A stretch of DNA of 64,000 bases from positions 9,106,441 to 9,170,440 of the forward strand of contig CM053253.1 of the NCBI GenBank assembly GCA_028583405.1, read 5' to 3'. Made by a program: the position numbers and the translations under genes. Each line of letters begins with the position of its first letter. Positions within the stretch are counted from its first letter, which is position 1. Origin of the DNA: Pogonophryne albipinna. Its lineage: Eukaryota; Chordata; Actinopteri; Perciformes; Artedidraconidae. Below are positions 57,148 to 64,000 of the stretch, piece by piece. The notes below the pieces were generated by a model, which worked only from the letters and a program-made list of their open reading frames with translations, was not told where the DNA came from and ran no database searches.

Positions 57148-58427
57148 ATTTACATGCACTAAAACCTATAACACACTGCAGGAAAGCAAAACGCCCCAAA
57201 AAGCAGAATAGGGCCTTTTCAAGTAAAAGTAGCATTAACAAATAGTTAGAATACCAAAAGTAAAAGTACTCATTAAGCATAATGGCACATTCCAGAATCA
57301 TATGGTAAATGACTGGATAACGATTATTGATAGAATACTTTTCTCAACATACTCCAAGAGTCATTATCAAATGGTGTATTTCTTCCAGCTTTGGGGTTAA
57401 AGAGTCCCCTCACTGTCTTTGTCCCTCATCATTGCCTTTAGTGTCTCTGAGTCCATAAAGAGAAACTCTATCAATGGCCGCTCTGTGTGTTTTCAGCTCG
57501 TTTTTGGAAACCTCCAACATGCAGAGAGGCCGCCGCTCTTTGACAGCCGGTCGTCAGTGACAACCGTAACCTCAAATGCACCTAACAGGAATGCTTTCAT
57601 GAGGACTAAACGAGCCAATCAACACGAGTACGAACCAGTGTGTGTGTGTGTGCAAAAAGAGTGTAGAGCCATGCTGTAAATGGGAACAAACAGAGGGAAA
57701 ATGTAAAACACATGGCGCTGCGGTTTGTTCCAGAGGAGAGCTTTTTTTAATGCGCCGCAGCGAAGTTGTAACAGGAATGCGGTGTGACTCGTCTCATCAG
57801 GAATGACAACAGAGCGGCGCTGCCAGCATGGAGGAAACACCGCCTTCATCTGTGGCAAGGAACTCGTCATCATCAGGCTAGGTGAAGTGCGTAAACACGA
57901 GAAACATGAGTCACAGTACATGTGTCCTCACACGGAGGGAGGGGATTTTTGGAATATAACGTGCACAATATGAGATTCAGCTCTTCAAAGGAAAATATTT
58001 TACATCACTGTTTCTTCTCCAGACTAGTATTAGTCAAATTGTGCCAGCGGGATTCTGGAGACTCATGTTTTTAAAATCAAAATACCAGGATGGTATATAG
58101 ACGTTCCAGGATTTTGCTCGTTCAAAGCATTAATGCATTCATTGCATCCATCACTTCCTGCAATGTGCATTCTTTTGTTGCTGTTAAATATGCTATATAA
58201 AATACATTGAACTTGAACCAGATCAGTGTGTTCTTATAGCGTAAGGCAAGTTTGATTAAATCAAAAAAATGTATGCAGCTCGGAGTAAAATAAAGACCAA
58301 CTTTAATAAATAAAAAACATCTTTGCATGTATACTTTTTCTATTCAAGTATTTTTTGTAACATTCAATCTAACTATTTAAGCCCAATGCAAACATTAGAT
58401 GTTAGCATTGTCATGTCGTGAAATGGA
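57148..58427. other. Palindrome spacer, right part, nothing recognised
   Basis: Open frames here have no recognisable similarity and no splice support. 58190-58215 (TATATAAAATACATTGAACT) may be the tail of a LINE or SINE. Confidence 0.35.
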
Positions 58428-58809
58428 GTTCAGGTATTTATTTATTTAAAGGCACAGGTATGTCCAGTGGTGTGCTTCAAGTGTGTTTCCTGAACTTTCA
58501 AACCATGCATTTCTTAACTGAAATAACCTACATTTAAAAAAAGACTGGAAAAAGGGCTGTTTTCATGAATTTTCTATATTCTTAAATGGGACACAGGGCT
58601 TACTTTTTCTCATTTTAATCTGACCCACCTTCAGCCTCGATGGTTCAAGCTGCTGTTTGCTTTGCATCTGCTGACTCACAAACAACTGTGGAACTGTGGC
58701 GCTTCAGATGAGGCTCCCTCCGCAAAATGAGGCTCCCTCCGTGGGGATGAGGCCCCCTCCGCGAGGTGAGGCCCCATGCAGTCAGCGTGATCTGCGGGAG
58801 GGGCGGGCC

Positions 58810-58826
58810 TGACGTCAGTCTTTATA
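58810..58826 (-). promoter_or_regulatory. TATA box plus CRE in right arm, facing the spacer
   Basis: Exact mirror of 51781-51797. Being inverted, it points leftwards into the spacer, so the two promoters, if active, would be convergent. Confidence 0.4.
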
Positions 58827-59041
58827 TGAGTCAGAAAACCAGAGAACTCCAGAGTGTAACATGACATCAGTACACGTAAAGACAAGTTATGAGCGTGCAT
58901 TTAGTTTACAAGTGTACATCCATATTCATAAACAGCTTTATTGTAGGGGTGATATCTCTCCCTCAGCGCACACTTTTCAAGGAAAGACGGGTTACACAAC
59001 AGACAGCTGAAATGAAGCGAAAGTTAATCCTGTCATGGGAC

Positions 59042-60932
59042 CAGTGTTGGGTGTAACGCGTTACAAAAGTAACGGAGTTACAGTAATATATTACTTTTTG
59101 CTGTAACGAAGTAATGTAACGCATTACTAATGAAATGTGGGTAATATATTACCCGTTACAATGCTCAGTAACGCAGTTACAACACATTTTAACCCAAAAT
59201 TAAATGGTGTTTTGTTTTTTAAGAATACAATAGCGAGACATTCCGACACCAGACAAATTGTGCGGGATTAGTAAACCTGGTGTGTTTACCCTTCAGGCTT
59301 CGCATCGGGATCTTCGGGGCAGTTGAATGTTATGCACCCTCTATTCAAAAAAGAGAACGGAGCGAAAAATACAAACAGCAAATTGTGTCAGGTGCGCGTG
59401 ACCTGCTCCGCTGCGCGTGCATCATTTCCAAAGTGCTTCCACAGCAGTGACACACATCTGTGGATAATCATTTATACGAAAATGGTTAAAGCAACCATCA
59501 CTAAACGCCAGCAACACTGCATCTACTGCAGACAGTAGCAACGGGTCAGATGGGGACATCACGCTTCGTTGTGGACACTATCTTACTCCCGCCTGACTCG
59601 CCCCCGGAGCAGCAATCTTCGTCGCCCGAAACTACGCCGCCCCTCTGCGGCCCGCAGGTGCCAGGATACCACGGCAAAACAGAGCCTGCCCAGGTATATC
59701 TAAACAAGTACCCGCCTGTACAGTGGGGTTAGGCGGTCATTCAGCTCGTGGTATACAAATAGACAAGGGCTAGAATATTCATGTGAAAATAGTGCCATAT
59801 TCTGCCATGCCTGTAGAAATGTTGGGTCAAAAATAATGCTGCATACAATAGCACAGATGCCTTCACCACGAATGGCTACAAAAATATCTCATATCCCAAG
59901 CTTATCAACAAGCTAATGTTGCAGCTGAAATGTTCTCCTGGTCACAAAGTCAACCTCACATGATGATGTGATACCAGTTTTCAAGCACAGTAAATATTCT
60001 CTTCCCAGAGTATGGGACCAAAGTGATGATTTAGTAGGCTACATGGTTTTAATAATACTTTTGCTTTCCAATGTTTGCAATTTCAAACAATGAGCTGGTT
60101 TAAATAATATTTGCCTTGATTTACAATATGTTCTCATTTGTTTTATAAGTACAGTTTTGAAGCTTTTGTGCTTTTCTTTGCCACAGTCCACTTTGGACTA
60201 TATGAAATATTTCAGGATTGCACTTTTAACTCATTTGAAATGTTCTCACTTGCTTGGTTTCAAAACATAACAAATGCCATAATCTGTTCATTTGGGACCA
60301 TCAATGCTATTTTTCATTGCTGTTGCCGGCCACTATTGCTCATGTAAATCTACTACTGCTGCGCCCCCTGTAATCTCAGAGGCACCCTGAGTCATGTTGT
60401 TCTGGAACCAGGCCTGTACACGGCCATATGCTAAACAAAATACAGAGCCCATTCCGTGTTCTGTTATTGTTTACTTCCTCTCTGCCTTCTTCTGGTGATT
60501 TATCTGACGTCCAGCGCTCCGTCTTTTAACCACTTTTCCTTTCTCTTTCTTGATCCTCCTTAGCAACCTTCATTATAGTCCTTGACAGTGGTCTGTACTG
60601 CTGTATTAACAACGTGTCACATGTTAAGAATTTGCAATCAGAATCGAGTATTCAACTAAGCCGTGTAATACAAGTTGTTAGTAGCCTTAATGGCCTACAC
60701 AGTTGTTATGCTATACCACATCGCCGTTCACTGGATGTATAATGAGCTGCACTAAACTACATTTTAGCATTTAAAATACCTAGCCATTCTTTTGCGGTTA
60801 TTTTGGTGAAAGTAGTAACTATAGTGTAACTCATTACATTTCAGAGACAGTAATATTGTAATGTAACTTATTACTTTCAAAAGAGAGTAATATGTAATAT
60901 ATTACATTTTGGAAGTAACTTGCCCAACACTG
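59042..60932 (+). mobile_element. hAT relic in right arm (1,891 bp)
   Basis: Mirror of 49675-51565 with equal length. Flanks CATGGGAC (59034-59041) and CATGGGGA (60933-60940) show one flank has mutated. Its presence at the same place in both arms means it inserted before the arms were duplicated. Confidence 0.88.
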
Positions 60933-61380
60933 CATGGGGACTGGGGATGAGTTTCGATTCGTTTGGTGAGTTGGGGTTATTATATTACGTTGCTCCCTTA
61001 AAATAAGCACCACAGAACTAAGCACGCAAGGTCATGCTCGTTCTCAGCTTGTTGACAAGATGATATGGATTTCCTTTAATGATAGCCTGGCCTGTTCCCT
61101 CTCCTATCCATGATCATTTAAAAGCTATTAGCCGGACAAAGTATTCAAAAATATAATTCCATTTTCTTACCACTTCTTCGGGCATAATAATAAAAAACGT
61201 TTTTAAATAAAAACTGAAAACATTCCCTGGGGAATTTCAGAAAGGAAAGCAATGCTCAGATCTAATATTAGACTAAACAAGTATTTTCTGATTCTGAATG
61301 TTTGGTTAAAAAAGGTGTGTGTGGACCCAATTACGTCACGGTCTGAAACGGCATCAAAAAACATATTTTGGCCACTACAA

Positions 61381-61958
61381 CTACTGCGGCGTACTGCCTG
61401 GGTGCTTGGTCTCTTGCGATTTCTTTGCCTTTTTACTGCCGTGTATTACGGGAGCAACTTTAGGGTCATACTGAGGGCCGCCCCTGGCCAACTTGGGGCC
61501 CCAAGCGACATTGTGAGATGAGCCCCCCCCCCCAAACGACTAGAATGAAAAAAAACGTTTTGGAAACAAGGTAGGCTACTTTGCAAATATAATTCCTGTT
61601 TATTATTATTATCAACACAGTTACTTTTTTATACAGAGAGGTAAATTGTAAATGTGCATTTATGTCGTTCAGTATGTGTTTACAGGTGAATACGTCTGCA
61701 TTTCCTGCCAAATACTAGCCTCAAAAAGATTACAATATAATTAATGGAAATAAACGACTTCTACTAATAATAATCATCATAATCAATTCAATAATATAAA
61801 TACTATATTATTTTATTATAATATAGTTGTAATATAGTCAAGACAAAACATGCTTATGCTGATATTTCTTAAATCTGTATTCAAATTCCCTCTGTCAGCA
61901 ATGTATCAACAACTACACACACATTTCTATCAGTATTTCTCTGTGTTGTGGTTGACAT
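61381..61958. other. Spacer with repeat-like GC patch
   Basis: GGGCCGCCCCTGGCCAACTT and GGGGCCCCAAGCGACATTG (61466-61512) look like an element end; a poly-C run follows. The rest is AT-rich with no gene. Confidence 0.35.
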
Positions 61959-62175
61959 GTTAGGAGTTAAGGGGAGAGGCTGAGCATCACCATGATGATG
62001 ACTGTTAGGAGTTAAGGGGAGAGGCTGAGCGTCACCATGATGATGACTGTTAGGAGTTAAGGGGAGAGGCTGAGCATCACCATGATGATGACTGTTAGGA
62101 GTTAAGGGGAGAGGCTGAGCGTCACCATGATGATGACTGTTAGGAGTTAAGGGGAGAGGCTGAGTATCACCATGA
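61959..62175. repeat. 45-bp minisatellite, five copies
   Basis: The unit starts GTTAGGAGTTAAGGGGAGAG and ends CATGATGATGACT, repeating at 61959, 62004, 62049, 62094 and 62139 (last incomplete). GCATC and GCGTC variants alternate, then GTATC, so the array has a 90-bp higher-order period. On the minus strand it reads as HHHGDAQPLPLTPNS repeats in an open frame (62192-61881) with no supporting gene features. Confidence 0.95.
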
Positions 62176-62191
62176 AATGTGCAAATTAACA

Positions 62192-62939
62192 TAAAAAATG
62201 AAATAAAAGGGGAAAAAATGCTCCATGTTTTTTAGGCTGTAAACTTTAACTGTTATGTAAGCCAACTAGACAGACAGTGTATCACTCTTCCTCCTGTACA
62301 TTAGCAGATCAAAGGCATAACATACTTGAATGAATGTTAAATAAAGAATGCTGGAAATAACTGCATCTCCATTCGCCTATATGCTATGCAGAGACTGCCT
62401 TCTTCATGTCGTGAATTGCAGCTGATGTTTTAATATGGCAATTGGCAATTTGACTTATACAACATTCGCAAGTTGTACATTTGACTCATACAATAACCCA
62501 CCTTCGAGTGATGCTCTAGTTTCTTCATGTTTTGTTTGAAACTGTCTTTCCACCGACATCTCTTTACCTGCACTAGTGGCCGTATCAAAGCCGTGATTGG
62601 TCAGATGTCGATTCATTCCAACGGTGTCGTGTTACAGACGTGCTCCCCTTGTCACCTCTCACTCTCGCGTGTCAGCGGGGGGTGGTGCGCGGAGAAAACA
62701 ATCTTTTTGCCGTAATGTCCTTAAACAGTAACTTCATCATTTTGATTGTTGGCTGCTCATTTAATAACTATTAATTGTACTAGTTTGGTGTCTGCTCTTG
62801 TGCGTAGTGAATTCTAAAAAAGACCATTGTCTCTGTGTTAGCTGATTATTTTGTAGAATTCTGTTGAGTATTAAACAATTGCGTGAGTGTGAGGGTATTA
62901 AAATAAATTGGTCAGTAAGTCAGAGATGTGCAACAATAT
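62192..62939. other. Spacer, nothing recognised
   Basis: No coding frame, splice-supported exon or element border was identified. Confidence 0.35.
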
Positions 62940-63039
62940 TTAACTTTTTGTTTTAAATTTTTTTTTTATAAATGATTATGGGAAGTGCCCTTTTTCTCAC
63001 TTGAGCACCCGCCCCCCAAAATGTCTGTGCACGTCCCTG
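62940..63039. mobile_element. Right end of hAT family seen at 32643-33621
   Basis: AAAATGTCTGTGCACGTCCCTG and the preceding AGTGCCCTTTTTCTCAC region match the right end of the element ending at 33621. No matching left end was found in the window, so it is truncated or joined to something else. Confidence 0.6.
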
Positions 63040-63159
63040 GCAAGCGTTAACTTTGGGTTTGAAGGCAGTTAATGGTCAAATCCCTGTCAGTGCTGGTAAA
63101 GAACCAAGACGAAAAGGTGTCAGTATGTAACAGTTTTTTATTTCCTGTCATGAACTTAA

Positions 63160-63550
63160 AGGTGGGGTAGGTAAGTTTGATAAACCGGCTCGAGATACAC
63201 TTGTTGTTATATTCCATGGAATGCTCTTAACATCCCGATAGCAATGAATATCTGAAGTGCTTTGACAAAAAATCCATAAAAAATGTCATCTGTGGAAGCC
63301 GAGTACTGTAAAAAGCACGACCAATCATTTTAGGTGGCCCGGCTAAAATAACTGGATGGCCTACCTGCCTGTCAGCCTTCCATCTGTGCACAAATGTATC
63401 TCGTGCCCTCATTGGTCATGTGTGCGTTCGTGTGTGTTGGAGGAGGGGCTCTGTAAGGAAGTCTGAATGAACAGGCAGATTTTTTCCGATTGTGTATTTT
63501 CAAATTCCAGCGCACTCGAGCTGGTTTCTCCAAAATTACCTACCCCACCT
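63160..63550. mobile_element. TTAA-type MITE, copy 2
   Basis: AGGTGGGGTAGGTAA and TTACCTACCCCACCT ends with exact TTAA on both sides (63156-63159, 63551-63554). Same orientation as copy 1 and about 391 bp. It does not encode a transposase. Confidence 0.93.
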
Positions 63551-63833
63551 TTAATCAAGCACAAGACAAGTATTTCACAACACAAGTAGAAGCGAAGAAA
63601 TAGATAAATATTACAGAGATGATAGATGGCATCTGCTCAACAAAACAAACAAAAACAACTTTGTTCAACTTGTAGATGTATAAATATTGAGTACTGTACA
63701 CAGACAAAACTCTTCAAATCTCCACTGAAACCAGAACTTGCTCGGTAGAGCTTGGACAAGCCGCCATTAGCTCCAATCTGCAGGCCATTACAATTTAGAC
63801 ATTTTAAATATATGCTATTCACTGAATACTTAA

Positions 63834-64000
63834 AGGTGGGGTATGTCATTTTAGAGAAACCAGCTCGAGTGTGCTAGAATTTGAAAGTAAACAACCGGAA
63901 AAAATCTGCCTGTTCCCTCAGACTTCCTTACAGAGCCCCTCCTCCAACACACACGAACGCGCACATGACCAATGAGGGCACGAGATCAGTTTGTGCACTA
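63834..64000. mobile_element. TTAA-type MITE, copy 3, cut by window end
   Basis: TTAA at 63830-63833 is followed by AGGTGGGGTATGTCATTTTA. The sequence then follows the reverse complement of copy 2's right half, so this copy is in the opposite orientation. Its other end lies beyond the window. Confidence 0.88.

Larger units (their letters stand above)
58428..61380. repeat. Large palindrome, right arm (2.95 kb)
   Basis: Mirror of 49230-52178. Differences seen by eye include 60672-60690 (AAGTTGTTAGTAGCC against GGATACTAACATCTT reversed) and a small indel near 61186. It ends GGCCACTACAA, after which unrelated sequence begins. Confidence 0.93.

Noticed and set aside
49230..61380. Polinton/Maverick or virus-derived giant element as explanation for the palindrome
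   Set aside because: No DNA polymerase, integrase, ATPase or capsid motif was seen in the spacer; long inverted repeats alone are not enough.
1..64000. tRNA, rRNA or CRISPR arrays
   Set aside because: No cloverleaf with B-box-like GGTTCGAATCC context, no rRNA stretches and no regularly spaced identical repeats with unique spacers were found by eye.

Overview
This window is nuclear DNA from a ray-finned, probably teleost, fish. Three things point that way: spliced vertebrate genes (a Rab29-type GTPase and an IL-17-type cytokine), an L2-type LINE, and a transposon mix I associate with teleosts (Tc1, Ty1/copia, many hAT families, THAP-containing and TTAA-type DNA elements). No bacterial, organellar or CRISPR features were seen. 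Everything was read by eye; no alignment or search was run.

Layout. 1-1876: last four exons of a rab29-like gene, + strand. 3267-4499: non-autonomous hAT element with an exact 8-bp target duplication. 5335-6791: complete Tc1 element whose transposase has three stops. 7662-34153: one hAT element swollen to 26.5 kb by nested insertions. Reading inward it holds a SINE-like repeat, a Ty1/copia retrotransposon (8334-25403), a second hAT (9420-19971), an element with CAGGGTTGCC ends (9930-17624), and a THAP-domain transposon (12251-16817). Target duplications are readable for most layers. In a second branch the same SINE-like repeat holds an element with long inverted ends (25805-31551) carrying the 5' exons of a host-like gene resembling G2E3 ubiquitin ligases. 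That gene is itself broken by another hAT. A third branch (31592-33861) holds two more small elements.

34162-38580 is more ordinary DNA with a three-exon IL-17-like gene on the minus strand (35116-36248). 38583-42275 has a LINE relic, a SINE-like repeat, and an intronless gene of an unnamed multi-copy family with PIN/FEN-nuclease-like motifs and a C-terminal cysteine cluster, broken by one frameshift at a metal-binding motif. 43284-49229 is repeats: a TTAA-type MITE, microsatellites, another MITE and an L2 3' end.

49230-61380 is a large palindrome: two 2.95-kb inverted arms around a 6.2-kb spacer. Each arm holds the same 1,891-bp hAT relic and a TATA/CRE promoter-like segment facing the spacer. 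The spacer contains a second, smaller palindrome (52177-53956). 61381-64000 holds a 45-bp minisatellite and two TTAA-type MITEs.

The only genes likely to serve the host are rab29 (membrane traffic) and the IL-17-like gene (secreted immune signal). The rest is a record of transposon-on-transposon insertion, useful for dating element families and for two candidate novelties: the gene-carrying long-inverted-repeat element and the PIN-like multi-copy gene.
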